Source: an uncultured Porphyromonadaceae bacterium | Lineage (GTDB): Bacteria > Bacteroidota > Bacteroidia > Bacteroidales > Muribaculaceae | Assembly: GCA_900550025.1 (NCBI GenBank) | Contig: URQP01000024.1 | Location: 1-26,148 of the forward strand | Length of the DNA: 26,148 nucleotides | Reading direction: 5' to 3' | Shown here: one piece after another, positions 1 through 8,660 of the stretch | Numbering within the stretch: position 1 is the stretch's first letter | How the letters are laid out: each line of letters begins with the position of its first letter | The notes under the pieces: model-generated | Seen by the model: only the letters and a program-made list of their open reading frames with translations | Databases searched by the model: none | What the model was told of the DNA's origin: nothing | Made by a program: the position numbers and the translations under genes

Positions 1-14
1 TTATTTAACTTCGT

Positions 15-2522
15 ATGAAAAACAAAGTATTGATTTTTTTGTGTGTCTGTTTCACGGCGTTCTCGTTGAATGCCGGCCAGTGGATACGCATCAACCAGTT
101 GGGCTACTTGCCGAAATCGGTTAAGGTGGCAGTGTTTATAAGCGAGGACTCCGCTGATGTGGCAAATTTTGAGCTTGTGGATGCTATGACCGGCAAGACC
201 GTGCGCGATTTTTCATCTGTCCGTAACACCGGAAGCTATGGAACGATGAAATCGACATACCGCTTGAATTTTTCCTCATTCGAGAAGCGCGGCAGTTATT
301 ATCTGAAAGCCGGTGAGGCAGTTTCTCCTGTTTTTCCGATAAATGCGGATGTCTACAACGGGACGGCGGATTTTGCGCTCAACTATATGCGCCAGCAGCG
401 TTGCGGCTACAATCCTTTCTTGCGCGATTCCTGCCACCGATATGACGGATATGTCGAATACCATCCTACGAAGTCGGGGCAGCGTATCGACGTGAGGGGT
501 GGATGGCACGATGCCGGTGACTACCTGCAATATACCACGACCTCGGCCAACGCTATGTACCAGATGATGCTCGCCTATCAGGAGAATCCTGAATCGTTCG
601 GCGATTATTACGATGCCATGGGCAATAAGGGTGCAAATGGCATTCCTGACATAGTGGACGAAATAAAATGGGGGCTTGACTGGCTCGACCGTATGAATCC
701 TGAAAAAGGCGAATTTTATAACCAGATAGCTGACGACCGCGACCATGCCTCGTTCCGTTCGCCGGTGACAGATAAGGTGGACTATGGGTATGGACCGGGT
801 ACAGGACGGCCTGTGTATTTTTGTAGCGGTGAGCCGCAGCAACGCGGAAAGTTCAAGAATGCCACAACCGGAGTAGCAAGTACTACCGGCAAGTTTGCAT
901 CTTGTTTCGCCATGGGGGCGAGGGTGTTGAAACCGTTCTATCCGGAATTTGCGGAGAAAATCAGAGAGAAAGCGGCCGACGCTTATCAGACCGGGGTGGA
1001 AAAGCCGGGAGTGTGCCAGACTGCTTCTGTTGCTTCCTCCTATATTTATGAGGAAGTGAATTGGGTTGACGACATGGAGCTTGGCGCTGTCGAGCTTTAC
1101 AAGCTTACGGGTGATAAGAAATATTTAGACGCGGCTGTGGAATATGGCCGGCAGGAGCCTATGACTCCATGGATGGGGGCCGACAGCGCGCGCCATTACC
1201 AATGGTATCCGTTCTTGAATGTGGGACATTTCCAGATTGCCTCTGTTGCCGGCAATGAACGTCTGTCGGACGAATTTATCAGGAATATGCGCAGCGGCAT
1301 AAGCCGCACTTACGAGAAAGCCGTCGGAAATCCATACCTGTTCGGCATTCCTGCTATATGGTGTTCCAACAACCTGACTACGGCTATGGTCACCCAATGC
1401 ATGCTCTATCGGAAGCTGACAGGCGATTCCACATACGTGGAGATGGAGGCTGCTTTGCGCGACTGGCTGTTCGGATGCAATCCGTGGGGCACTTCGATGG
1501 TCGTTGAACTTCCGCGCGGAGGCGATTATCCGTCGCAGCCGCATTCGGCATACGTGGCCGAGCATCTTGGCAACGCTACCGGCGGACTGGTCGACGGTCC
1601 TGTATATTCAAGCATATTCAACAGCCTGCGTGGCATTGCTCTTTCAGGTCTGCCGTGGGCTGAGCCTGAGGATTACGCACGCTTCCAGCCATTCGATATG
1701 GTATATCACGATGCCATCGGCGACTATTCTACGAACGAGCCTACTATGGACGGGACGGCAAGTATGACCTATTTCCTTTCGTCATTGCAGAGCGAGGGGA
1801 TGCGTCAGGCAGGGACGGTCGACCGTAATCTGTATTATTCCGGAGGAATCGTGCGTACCGACCCTTCTGAAAAGACAATCTCGTTAGTCTTTACCGCACA
1901 CAAGGATGCCGAGGGTGCGGATGCTGTGCTGAAAGTGCTTGACAAATATGGTGTAAAGGCTAACTTTTTCTTTACTGGCGATTTCTTTGAGAATAAGGGC
2001 AAGATTGTGGAACGTATTCTGAAGCGTGGCGATTATGTCGGCAGTCACAGTTACGGGCATTTGCAGTATATAGACTGGAAGCATCCGGAGGACACTACCT
2101 ACGTCACGAAAGACGAGTTTATGTCCGACATCCGTAAGTGCTATGAGGTGATGGGCAAGTATGGCATTACGTTGGACAATGCCCGGTATTTTATGCCTCC
2201 ATTTGAGGAGTATAATAGCACTGTCGCTTCGTGGGCGGATGAAATGGGATTGCAGTTGGTTAACTACACTTCCGGGACAGGAAGCAATATGGACTATACC
2301 ACGCCTGATTTGGTATACTACCGCGGCAGCAAGGAAATCTACGGAAGCATTATGAAAGAGGAGTCGGAGAATGGTCTGAACGGCCATATCCTGTTGTTGC
2401 ATCTTGGAACAGACAAGAAGCGGACCGACAAATTCTATGATTCTTATCTTGACAAGTTGGTGAAAACCCTGCTTTCTAAAGGTTACCGCTTCACATCCCT
2501 CGCTGAGGCCGTAGGCTTCTGA
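15..2522 (+). CDS. Secreted GH9 endoglucanase-type hydrolase fused to a NodB-like (CE4) polysaccharide deacetylase domain
   Basis: An 835-residue two-enzyme protein, probably acting on plant or dietary beta-glucan outside the cytoplasm. Residues 1-20 form a Sec signal peptide (cleavage near LNA|GQ). Residues about 22-110 resemble the Ig-like N-terminal domain of GH9 cellulases (WIRINQLGYLP). The GH9 catalytic domain follows to about residue 600: GGWHDAGDY at 162-170 carries the Asp pair that positions the nucleophilic water, and DYSTNE ends in Glu575, the expected proton donor. Residues about 610-835 are a NodB-fold deacetylase with the metal-binding H-S-x-x-H at His678-His682 and a late LLLHLGT motif. 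NodB motif 1, normally TFDDG, reads FTAHKD (626-631), so the usual Asp pair is not conserved and deacetylase activity is uncertain. The ATG lies 14 bases from the window edge, so promoter and upstream neighbours are not visible. A bidirectional terminator follows. The GH9 call is firm; the substrate is inferred. Confidence 0.9.
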   Translation: MKNKVLIFLCVCFTAFSLNAGQWIRINQLGYLPKSVKVAVFISEDSADVANFELVDAMTGKTVRDFSSVRNTGSYGTMKSTYRLNFSSFEKRGSYYLKAGEAVSPVFPINADVYNGTADFALNYMRQQRCGYNPFLRDSCHRYDGYVEYHPTKSGQRIDVRGGWHDAGDYLQYTTTSANAMYQMMLAYQENPESFGDYYDAMGNKGANGIPDIVDEIKWGLDWLDRMNPEKGEFYNQIADDRDHASFRSPVTDKVDYGYGPGTGRPVYFCSGEPQQRGKFKNATTGVASTTGKFASCFAMGARVLKPFYPEFAEKIREKAADAYQTGVEKPGVCQTASVASSYIYEEVNWVDDMELGAVELYKLTGDKKYLDAAVEYGRQEPMTPWMGADSARHYQWYPFLNVGHFQIASVAGNERLSDEFIRNMRSGISRTYEKAVGNPYLFGIPAIWCSNNLTTAMVTQCMLYRKLTGDSTYVEMEAALRDWLFGCNPWGTSMVVELPRGGDYPSQPHSAYVAEHLGNATGGLVDGPVYSSIFNSLRGIALSGLPWAEPEDYARFQPFDMVYHDAIGDYSTNEPTMDGTASMTYFLSSLQSEGMRQAGTVDRNLYYSGGIVRTDPSEKTISLVFTAHKDAEGADAVLKVLDKYGVKANFFFTGDFFENKGKIVERILKRGDYVGSHSYGHLQYIDWKHPEDTTYVTKDEFMSDIRKCYEVMGKYGITLDNARYFMPPFEEYNSTVASWADEMGLQLVNYTSGTGSNMDYTTPDLVYYRGSKEIYGSIMKEESENGLNGHILLLHLGTDKKRTDKFYDSYLDKLVKTLLSKGYRFTSLAEAVGF

Positions 2523-2580
2523 CCAACCATCATGGGAGCTTTTTGTCCCGAACTTCCACGAACTCTCTTATTCCCCAGAC

Positions 2581-2615
2581 AAAAAGCCGGATTCCCTTTC
2601 GGGTTTCCGGCTTTT
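2581..2615. terminator. Bidirectional intrinsic terminator between convergent genes
   Basis: AAAAGCCGGA (2582-2591) and TCCGGCTTTT (2606-2615) form a perfect 10-bp inverted repeat, with a second CCC/GGG pairing inside the loop. A-run and T-run flank the stem symmetrically, so it can end transcripts from the GH9 gene on + and the exchanger gene on -. The remaining intergenic bases (2523-2580 and 2616-2641) show nothing else. Confidence 0.85.
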
Positions 2616-2641
2616 GAAGTATTAAATCTCCATACACAACA

Positions 2642-4318
2642 CTAATTCATAAGCAAAAGTATCAAGAGTTGGGCGGTTATGACGCGCAGGAACATCGACA
2701 ACGGATAGACCGTTGAATATGCCACAGCAGGCGCGTCATTGTTTGCCACTTTGTTGGAGTATGCCAATGCTGGCGGATCTGTATAGCTGCCCGACATTAT
2801 ACCCAAGATGGAAAGATAGTTGAATTTAAATTTCCACCGTGCAACGAATGCCATTATCATAAGGGGGACAAACGTAATTATGAAACCCCAAGTAACCCAT
2901 CTCAAACCTTGTGCGGTAAACACTGTCTCCGCAAAGCCATCACCGGCAGAAATTCCTACAGAGGCAAGGAAGAGGCAAATACCGATTTCCCGCAACATCA
3001 GGCTTGCGCTTGTGGACGTATAAGTCACCAGTTTCATCTTGTATCCGAAGCGGCTTATCAGGATAGCCACAATCAGCGGGCCGCCTGCCAGTCCGAGCTG
3101 CATGGCCGCTGACATTCCCGGAATGGAAATAGGAATCAGCCCGACAATGATTCCTAAGAATATGCCGATGAACATGGTGAACATATTCGGCTCGTGCAGA
3201 CGCTTCATCGAGTTACCCAAACGGTCGGCAAGACGCTCGATATGGCTCGGGTTGCCCACTACCGTGATGCGGTCGCCTACCTGAAGCGTAAGGTTTGAGC
3301 TTGCTATAAGGTCGATACCGGCACGGTTGACACGCGTGGCATTCAGGCGGTAGCCGTTATGCAACCGCAACGAGCCGAGCGTGCGGCCGTTGTAGTGGCT
3401 GTTTGTCACCAAAATCCTGCGCGACACCACTTCTCCCTGTGCCAACGCACCCCATTCATATTCAACGGTGCTTCCTATCACGGAATGGAAAATATCCTCG
3501 TCTTGTGCCGAACATACAATCAGCAGCAAATCGCCGCTGTTAAGCACAGTTTTCGATGTCGGTATAATCACTTCGCCATCGGTCTTTCTCAGGCGCGATA
3601 TGACAAAATGATGCTCGACAATGGAGTTAAGCTCCCTCACCGTCTTGCCGTTGAGGAGGCTGTTCTCTACTTTGAAAGTGACGACGTACGGTTTCAACTG
3701 ATTGTTTTCTTTCTCTTCTTCTATCACTTTCGCTTCATCCTCGACTTTTATCTTGCAGAACACTTTAAGCAATATCATCGACAAAATGATTCCGATTACT
3801 CCCAGCGGATATGCCGCTGCGTATCCCATCGACAAATCGTCGGCACCGCTTTGTCCCAAAGTCTCCAATGCCTGTTGTGCGGCACCAAGTCCCGGAGTGT
3901 TGGTGACGGCACCGGAAAGGATACCTACCATTTGAGGCACTGTAAGGCTAGAGTCAATAAATTTGATAGCTACTGCCACGACGACGTTGAGCAATATGGT
4001 CAAAGCCGCTATGAGGTTCATTTGCATACCGTCTTTTTTGAACGACGAGAAGAAACCCGGGCCGACCTGCATACCGATCGAGAATACGAACAGAATCAAG
4101 CCGAAGTCCCTGAGGAAATTCAGCAGCATCATATTGCCGATATTGAATCCTATATGTCCGGCCAAAATGCCGACAAACAATACGAATGTCACACCTAACG
4201 ACACGCCGAAGAATTTTATCTTGCCCAAAAGCACTCCAAATGCAATCACAAGAGCGTAGACAACCACATCATGGGCTATCGTAGAATTATCGGCAAATAG
4301 CGATATAAGCCACTCCAT
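2642..4318 (-). CDS. AspT/YidE-family putative transporter with two RCK_C (TrkA_C) domains
   Basis: A 558-residue inner-membrane protein of the aspartate:alanine exchanger (AAE) family. It has the typical duplicated architecture: an N-terminal block of hydrophobic helices (about 1-195, ending in a helix followed by KIKVEDEAKV), two cytoplasmic RCK_C modules (about 205-285 and 295-370, each ending in a G-D-x-[IL] strand such as SGDLLLIV and VGDRITVVG), then a second membrane block (about 380-558). Glycine/proline-rich re-entrant segments such as GAVTNTPGLGAAQ and GSYTDPPALAYSN occur at equivalent places in the two halves, as expected for the family. Substrate cannot be read from the sequence; dicarboxylate or amino-acid exchange is known for some members. 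It stands alone, divergent from queD and convergent with the GH9 gene, with a candidate promoter about 55 bases upstream. Confidence 0.88.
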   Translation of the reverse strand: MEWLISLFADNSTIAHDVVVYALVIAFGVLLGKIKFFGVSLGVTFVLFVGILAGHIGFNIGNMMLLNFLRDFGLILFVFSIGMQVGPGFFSSFKKDGMQMNLIAALTILLNVVVAVAIKFIDSSLTVPQMVGILSGAVTNTPGLGAAQQALETLGQSGADDLSMGYAAAYPLGVIGIILSMILLKVFCKIKVEDEAKVIEEEKENNQLKPYVVTFKVENSLLNGKTVRELNSIVEHHFVISRLRKTDGEVIIPTSKTVLNSGDLLLIVCSAQDEDIFHSVIGSTVEYEWGALAQGEVVSRRILVTNSHYNGRTLGSLRLHNGYRLNATRVNRAGIDLIASSNLTLQVGDRITVVGNPSHIERLADRLGNSMKRLHEPNMFTMFIGIFLGIIVGLIPISIPGMSAAMQLGLAGGPLIVAILISRFGYKMKLVTYTSTSASLMLREIGICLFLASVGISAGDGFAETVFTAQGLRWVTWGFIITFVPLMIMAFVARWKFKFNYLSILGIMSGSYTDPPALAYSNKVANNDAPAVAYSTVYPLSMFLRVITAQLLILLLMN

Positions 4319-4371
4319 ACTAAAATGCTGTATTAATCAGGTTAATGCTGTTTATTTGTAAAAAGTTGCCG

Positions 4372-4379
4372 CAAAGGTA
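4372..4379 (-). promoter_or_regulatory. Bacteroidetes -7 promoter box for the AspT-like gene
   Basis: On the minus strand this reads TACCTTTG, an exact match to the Bacteroidales -7 consensus TAnnTTTG, 53 bases upstream of the start codon at 4318. No convincing -33 TTG at the usual 19-21 base spacing was found, so this is a partial match only. Confidence 0.5.
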
Positions 4380-4452
4380 CGATTTTTTCCATATACTTTG
4401 AACCGCTCCAATTATATTTTTTGGCTGCTTCAAAAAATCAATTGTTTTTGCG

Positions 4453-4460
4453 TAATTTTG
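4453..4460 (+). promoter_or_regulatory. Bacteroidetes -7 promoter box for queD-queE
   Basis: TAATTTTG matches TAnnTTTG exactly and lies 19 bases upstream of the queD ATG at 4480, leaving a short leader. The surrounding 4381-4450 stretch is very A+T rich. A -33 TTG at standard spacing is not obvious. Confidence 0.5.
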
Positions 4461-4479
4461 CCGACAAATTATCGAACGA

Positions 4480-4839
4480 ATGTACTACGTAACCAAAAGA
4501 CTGGAAATAGCGGGATGCCACCGTCTTAAGCTCAACTACGAAAGCCAGTGCAGCAGGATGCACGGACACAACTGGATAATAACCGTGCATTGCCGTGCTA
4601 AAGAATTGAATGAAAACGGAATGGTATGCGACTTTAAACATATAAAAGATGCTATCCATGGATATTTAGACCACGGCAATTTCAACGAACTGTTGCCATT
4701 CAATCCCACGGCAGAGAACATTGCGAAATGGACATGCGACCAAATTCCCTCCTGCTATAAAGTGACAGTGCAGGAGTCGGACGGCAATTCAGCCACCTAT
4801 ATAAAAGATGGATTCCTGAATGAAGACATACAGGGTTAA
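4480..4839 (+). CDS. queD: 6-carboxy-5,6,7,8-tetrahydropterin synthase (QueD)
   Basis: A 119-residue cytosolic enzyme of the PTPS fold that converts 7,8-dihydroneopterin triphosphate to 6-carboxytetrahydropterin, the second step from GTP toward queuosine. The three zinc-binding histidines appear as His14 (GCHRL) and His28/His30 (MHGHNW), with the catalytic Cys24 in SQCSRMHGH. Length fits QueD rather than eukaryotic PTPS. The next gene, queE, starts inside it with a 20-base overlap, indicating translational coupling, and QueE uses the product of this reaction. QueC, QueF, QueA and Tgt genes are not in the window and would have to lie elsewhere. Confidence 0.93.
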   Translation: MYYVTKRLEIAGCHRLKLNYESQCSRMHGHNWIITVHCRAKELNENGMVCDFKHIKDAIHGYLDHGNFNELLPFNPTAENIAKWTCDQIPSCYKVTVQESDGNSATYIKDGFLNEDIQG

Positions 4840-5410
4840 CGAAATATTCTATAGCCTGCAAGGCGAAGGCTATTTCACTGGCACGCCGTCGGTGTTTATC
4901 CGCTTTTCAGGATGCAACCTGAAATGTCCGTTCTGCGACACTGACCATTCCGGGTTCACGGAAATGTCGTTGCAGGAGATTGTAGCAGAGGCCGGCAAAT
5001 ATCCTGCCCGGCACATAGTGCTGACCGGAGGCGAGCCGTCGCTTGCCATCGACGAGAAACTTGTTGCGGAATTAAAATCCCAAGATAGCAGGAGGGTGGC
5101 AATCGAGACTAATGGTACACGGCCATTACCGTCAAATATCGACTGGATTACGCTGTCGCCGAAATTTGAATGCTCCGGTGAGAGCGCAAAGCTTGCAATC
5201 AGCAGATGCGACGAGCTGAAAGTGGTGTATCAGGGACAGGACTTGTCAATCTATAACGGCATCACAGCCACACACCGTTTCCTGCAACCATGCGACAGCG
5301 GCAGACCTGAAATCAATTCCGTGAATATTAAAAAAGCGGTAGAAGAATGCTTGCGCAACCCACAATGGAGACTGTCGCTGCAAACCCACAAATTATTAAA
5401 CATACGGTGA
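4820..5410 (+). CDS. queE: 7-carboxy-7-deazaguanine synthase (QueE), radical SAM
   Basis: A 196-residue radical S-adenosylmethionine enzyme that rearranges 6-carboxytetrahydropterin to 7-carboxy-7-deazaguanine. The opening EIFYSLQGEGYFTG and the cluster motif Cys32-x3-Cys36-x2-Cys39 (GCNLKCPFCD) are hallmark QueE features. LTGGEPS follows as the SAM-contacting GGEP motif. The start at 4820 gives the canonical N-terminus MKTYRVNEIF and overlaps queD by 20 bases in a different frame, so the two are co-translated. A short stem followed by a T-run closes the pair at 5445-5471. Confidence 0.93.
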   Translation: MKTYRVNEIFYSLQGEGYFTGTPSVFIRFSGCNLKCPFCDTDHSGFTEMSLQEIVAEAGKYPARHIVLTGGEPSLAIDEKLVAELKSQDSRRVAIETNGTRPLPSNIDWITLSPKFECSGESAKLAISRCDELKVVYQGQDLSIYNGITATHRFLQPCDSGRPEINSVNIKKAVEECLRNPQWRLSLQTHKLLNIR

Positions 5411-5444
5411 TAATTGTACCATAAGGCGCAAAATTCAGGAAAAT

Positions 5445-5471
5445 GAGTATAATAATAATTACTCGTTTTTT
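5445..5471 (+). terminator. Weak intrinsic terminator after queDE
   Basis: GAGTA (5445-5449) pairs with TACTC (5460-5464) around an A/T loop, followed by six T residues at 5466-5471. The stem is only 5 bp (slightly more with wobble pairs), so termination may be partial. The T-run abuts the next promoter. Confidence 0.5.
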
Positions 5472-5472
5472 A

Positions 5473-5502
5473 TTGTTGAAAAACCCTTTTTTCGTACTTT
5501 TG
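5473..5502 (+). promoter_or_regulatory. Promoter of the sulfate-activation/sulfotransferase operon
   Basis: TTG (5473-5475), 19 bases, then TACTTTTG (5495-5502) gives the Bacteroidales -33 TTG / -7 TAnnTTTG arrangement with normal spacing. It is 23 bases upstream of the SLC13 start codon and directly follows the queDE terminator, so the five downstream genes probably share this promoter. No operator-like palindrome was seen beside it. Confidence 0.65.
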
Positions 5503-5525
5503 CATCAATAACCAATTAGAAAATA

Positions 5526-7094
5526 ATGAATTTTGAAATAATTTTCGTGCTGCTCGGCCTGATAGGAATGCTGGTCGCCCTCATACTGGACAAGATGCGC
5601 CCCGGCATAGTTCTGTTGTCATTGGTAGTGATATTCATGGCGGCAGGCATTATAACTCCGAAACAAATGGTAGCCGGATTCAGCAACCGGGGTATGATTA
5701 CCGTCGCATTGCTTTTCCTTGTCAGTGAAGGAATAAGACAGAGCGGTGCGTTGAGTACTATCGTCAAGAAACTGTTGCCGGAAAAGGAAACCACGGTGGC
5801 GAAAGCACAGTTGCGGCTTCTTCCTCTCGTGAGTGCAATCTCGGCATTTCTCAACAACACACCTGTAGTGGTCATCTTTGCGCCCATTGTAAAGAACTGG
5901 GCGAAGAAAATCGGTCTTTCATGCACCAAATTTCTGATTCCGTTGTCGTATGCCACCATACTTGGAGGACTGTGTACGCTTATCGGGACCTCGACCAATC
6001 TGGTTGTACACGGCATGATGATAGAGAAAGGCCTGCCCGGGCTAAAAATGTTCGACCTCGCCTTTATCGGCATTCCTATAACCATTGTCGGTCTGACGTT
6101 CATTATATTGACCTCGAAGAAGCTGCTTCCGGCGGAGCGTCCGGACAACTTCGAGGAAGAGGAGAACGATGCCGCTATAGAGAAAGGAAAGCATGTTGTG
6201 GAAGTTGTGCTTGCATCCCGTTTCCCCGGCCTGAAGCGCAAACTGAAGGACTTCGATTTCAAGAGGAAATATGGAGCCGAAGTAAAGGAAATACGTCAAG
6301 GCGGACAGGTCATCACCAAGAATCTGGGCGAAGTAAGATTGCAGCAGGGCGACACTCTGGTTTTGATTGCCGATGATGCGTTCACCAAAACATGGGGCGA
6401 CTCATCAATATTCCTTATGATGACCAACGGAAAGGAAATTCCGACCCGCCCGGTTCCGGTATGGAAAAAATGGACGGCTTTGGCATTGCTTCTCATCATG
6501 ATTATAGGAGCGACAATCGGCGAGCTTCCTTACTTTCAGGAACGCTTCCCGAATGTGAAGATGGATATGTTCTTCTTTGCCGCCGTAACCGCGGTGGTAA
6601 TGGCATGGCTGAAGATATTCCCTCCGAAGAAATACACCAAATACATCAGTTGGGACATTTTGATTACAATCGCCTGCGCGTTCGCCATCAGTGCGGCGAT
6701 GGAAGAATCCGGTCTGGCTGCTATGATAGCCAACTTCATCAAAGATGTTTCCGGGTCGTTGGGCGCATGGGGTGCGTTAGCACTGCTTTATTTCGTTACA
6801 CTCGTTGTCACCGAACTCGTCACGAATAACGCCGCAGCCGCGCTTGCTTTCCCGCTCGCTTTGGAAACGGCACAGTCGTTCGGAGTAGAGCCTATGCCGT
6901 TCTTCATTGCCATTTGTGTAGCGGCATCGGCAGGTTTCGCCACTCCCATCGGTTATCAGACCAACCTGATTGTCCAAGGTGCCGGAAACTACAAATTCAC
7001 GGATTTTACGAGAATCGGAATCCCTATGGATTTGATTGTCATGATAATATCTATAACACTTATCCCCTTGATCTGGCCTTTTGTCCCGGCTTGA
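5526..7094 (+). CDS. SLC13/DASS-family anion permease with RCK_C domain, probable sulfate importer
   Basis: A 522-residue inner-membrane permease of the divalent anion:sodium symporter family. The two family signature regions are visible: SAFLNNTPVV plus GTSTNL in the first half, and VTNNAAAAL plus GYQTNL in the second. These Ser/Thr-Asn-Thr hairpins bind Na+ and the anion in characterised members. A cytoplasmic insert at about residues 205-300 contains a TrkA_C/RCK_C module (KNLGEVRLQQGDTLVLIA). Many bacterial homologues beside cys genes have two such modules and are near 600 residues, so this is a short, one-module version. Sulfate specificity is inferred from position: it is the first gene of an operon with cysC, cysD and cysN, with 24 bases to cysC. 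Confidence 0.88.
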   Translation: MNFEIIFVLLGLIGMLVALILDKMRPGIVLLSLVVIFMAAGIITPKQMVAGFSNRGMITVALLFLVSEGIRQSGALSTIVKKLLPEKETTVAKAQLRLLPLVSAISAFLNNTPVVVIFAPIVKNWAKKIGLSCTKFLIPLSYATILGGLCTLIGTSTNLVVHGMMIEKGLPGLKMFDLAFIGIPITIVGLTFIILTSKKLLPAERPDNFEEEENDAAIEKGKHVVEVVLASRFPGLKRKLKDFDFKRKYGAEVKEIRQGGQVITKNLGEVRLQQGDTLVLIADDAFTKTWGDSSIFLMMTNGKEIPTRPVPVWKKWTALALLLIMIIGATIGELPYFQERFPNVKMDMFFFAAVTAVVMAWLKIFPPKKYTKYISWDILITIACAFAISAAMEESGLAAMIANFIKDVSGSLGAWGALALLYFVTLVVTELVTNNAAAALAFPLALETAQSFGVEPMPFFIAICVAASAGFATPIGYQTNLIVQGAGNYKFTDFTRIGIPMDLIVMIISITLIPLIWPFVPA

Positions 7095-7118
7095 GGAAAT
7101 AAATAACAGTCATTTATT

Positions 7119-7718
7119 ATGGAACATATATACCCCATATTCGACAAAATGCTATCGCGTCAAGACAAAGAACAACTTCTTGGGCAGCGCGGACTGATGA
7201 TATGGTTCACCGGCCTTAGCGGCTCGGGGAAAAGCACCGTGGCGATAGCTCTCGAACGCGAGCTTCATAAGCGCGGGCTCCTATGCCGCATACTCGACGG
7301 TGACAATATACGCTGCGGAATCAATAACAACCTCGGATTTTCGCCAGCCGACCGTGTGGAAAATATCCGCCGTATAGCAGAAGTGGGCAAACTGTTTGTC
7401 GATACCGGCATAATCACTATTGCCGCATTCATAAGCCCGAACAATGACATGCGCGAAATGGCGGCTAAAATAATAGGAAAGGACAACTTCGTCGAAGTAT
7501 ATATAAGCACGCCTATCGAAGTATGCGAACAGCGCGATGTGAAAGGTCTGTATGCAAAAGCACGCCGTGGTGAAATCAAGGATTTCACTGGAGTGTCCGC
7601 ACCTTTCGAAGCTCCGCAAAGTCCGGATTTAGAGCTCGACACGTCGTCGCTTTCTTTAGAAGAATCGGTAAACAGCCTTCTAAGCTATATACTTCCGAAA
7701 ATAGAACTGAAAAAGTAA
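7119..7718 (+). CDS. cysC: Adenylylsulfate (APS) kinase CysC
   Basis: A 199-residue cytosolic kinase that phosphorylates APS at the 3' position using ATP to make PAPS. The Walker A loop GLSGSGKST lies near residues 31-39, followed by the APS-kinase motifs LDGDNIR, FSPADRVENIRRI and AFISPNNDMR, and a C-terminal IKDFTGVSAPFEAP segment typical of the family. It lies between the permease and cysD. An A/T hairpin (AATAAAT at 7098-7104 with ATTTATT at 7112-7118) sits immediately before the ATG and may affect translation. The product PAPS is the donor for the sulfotransferase encoded three genes downstream. Confidence 0.95.
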   Translation: MEHIYPIFDKMLSRQDKEQLLGQRGLMIWFTGLSGSGKSTVAIALERELHKRGLLCRILDGDNIRCGINNNLGFSPADRVENIRRIAEVGKLFVDTGIITIAAFISPNNDMREMAAKIIGKDNFVEVYISTPIEVCEQRDVKGLYAKARRGEIKDFTGVSAPFEAPQSPDLELDTSSLSLEESVNSLLSYILPKIELKK

Positions 7719-7738
7719 TAAACAACACATAAATAGAT

Positions 7739-8647
7739 ATGTCAGACTATAAATTAAGCCATCTGCAAGAACTCGAAGCTGAGTCAATTTACATAATACG
7801 TGAAGCGGCAGCCGAATTCGAGAATCCGGTAATGCTTTTCTCCATAGGAAAAGACTCATGCGTGATGACCCACCTTGCCGAGAAAGCGTTCGCTCCCGGG
7901 AAAGTGCCGTTTCCGCTGATGCACATCGACTCCAAGTGGAAATTCAAGGAAATGATTGAATTCCGCGACAAATATGCCAAGGAACACGGCTGGAAACTAA
8001 TCGTGGAATCGAATATGGAAGCGTTCAATGCCGGAGTAGGCCCGTTCACTCACGGTAGCAAGGTGCATACCGACCTGATGAAGACACAGGCATTGCTACA
8101 CGGCTTGGAAAAATACAAATTCGACGCAGCATTCGGAGGCGCAAGGCGCGACGAGGAAAAAAGCAGGGCAAAGGAACGTATTTTCTCTTTCCGCGACAAA
8201 TTCCAGCAATGGGACCCGAAAAACCAACGTCCGGAACTGTGGGACATATACAACACCCGCGTGCATAAGGGCGAGAGCGTGCGGGTATTTCCGCTTTCTA
8301 ACTGGACGGAGCTTGACATATGGCAATATATCCGGTTGGAGAAAATCGACATAGTGCCTCTCTATTTCGCAAAGGAAAGACCGATTGTGGAAATCGACGG
8401 CAACCTTATCATGCCCGACGACGACCGTCTGCCGGAAGAGTACCGCGACAAGATACAGATGCGCAAAGTGCGCTTCCGCACACTCGGTTGCTGGCCGTTG
8501 ACCGGTGCCGTGGAAAGCGAGGCCGACACAATAGAGAAAATCGTGGAAGAAATGATGACCACTACAAAGAGCGAGCGCACTACCCGTGTCATTGACTTCG
8601 ACCAAGATTCAAGCATGGAACAGAAAAAACGTGAAGGATATTTCTAA
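7739..8647 (+). CDS. cysD: Sulfate adenylyltransferase subunit 2 (CysD)
   Basis: A 302-residue ATP-pyrophosphatase subunit of ATP sulfurylase, which forms APS and pyrophosphate from sulfate and ATP with the GTPase CysN. The PP-loop SIGKDSCVM near residues 36-44 is the CysD form of SGGKDS, and the C-terminal [12 protein letters not shown] and EKKREGYF-like ending (QKKREGYF) are diagnostic. Length matches the family. The stop at 8645-8647 is 13 bases before the chosen cysN ATG. Confidence 0.96.
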   Translation: MSDYKLSHLQELEAESIYIIREAAAEFENPVMLFSIGKDSCVMTHLAEKAFAPGKVPFPLMHIDSKWKFKEMIEFRDKYAKEHGWKLIVESNMEAFNAGVGPFTHGSKVHTDLMKTQALLHGLEKYKFDAAFGGARRDEEKSRAKERIFSFRDKFQQWDPKNQRPELWDIYNTRVHKGESVRVFPLSNWTELDIWQYIRLEKIDIVPLYFAKERPIVEIDGNLIMPDDDRLPEEYRDKIQMRKVRFRTLGCWPLTGAVESEADTIEKIVEEMMTTTKSERTTRVIDFDQDSSMEQKKREGYF

Positions 8648-8660
8648 AAATCGAAAGGAT

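Noticed and set aside
3359..4198. A 279-codon open frame on + opposite the AspT-like gene
   Set aside because: The minus-strand product has the complete family architecture; the + translation looks like low-complexity shadow sequence.
8586..8660. 25-codon upstream extension of cysN overlapping cysD
   Set aside because: It would overlap cysD by 62 bases and add a non-conserved Lys/Asn/Ser-rich leader; the ATG at 8661 gives the normal CysN start.
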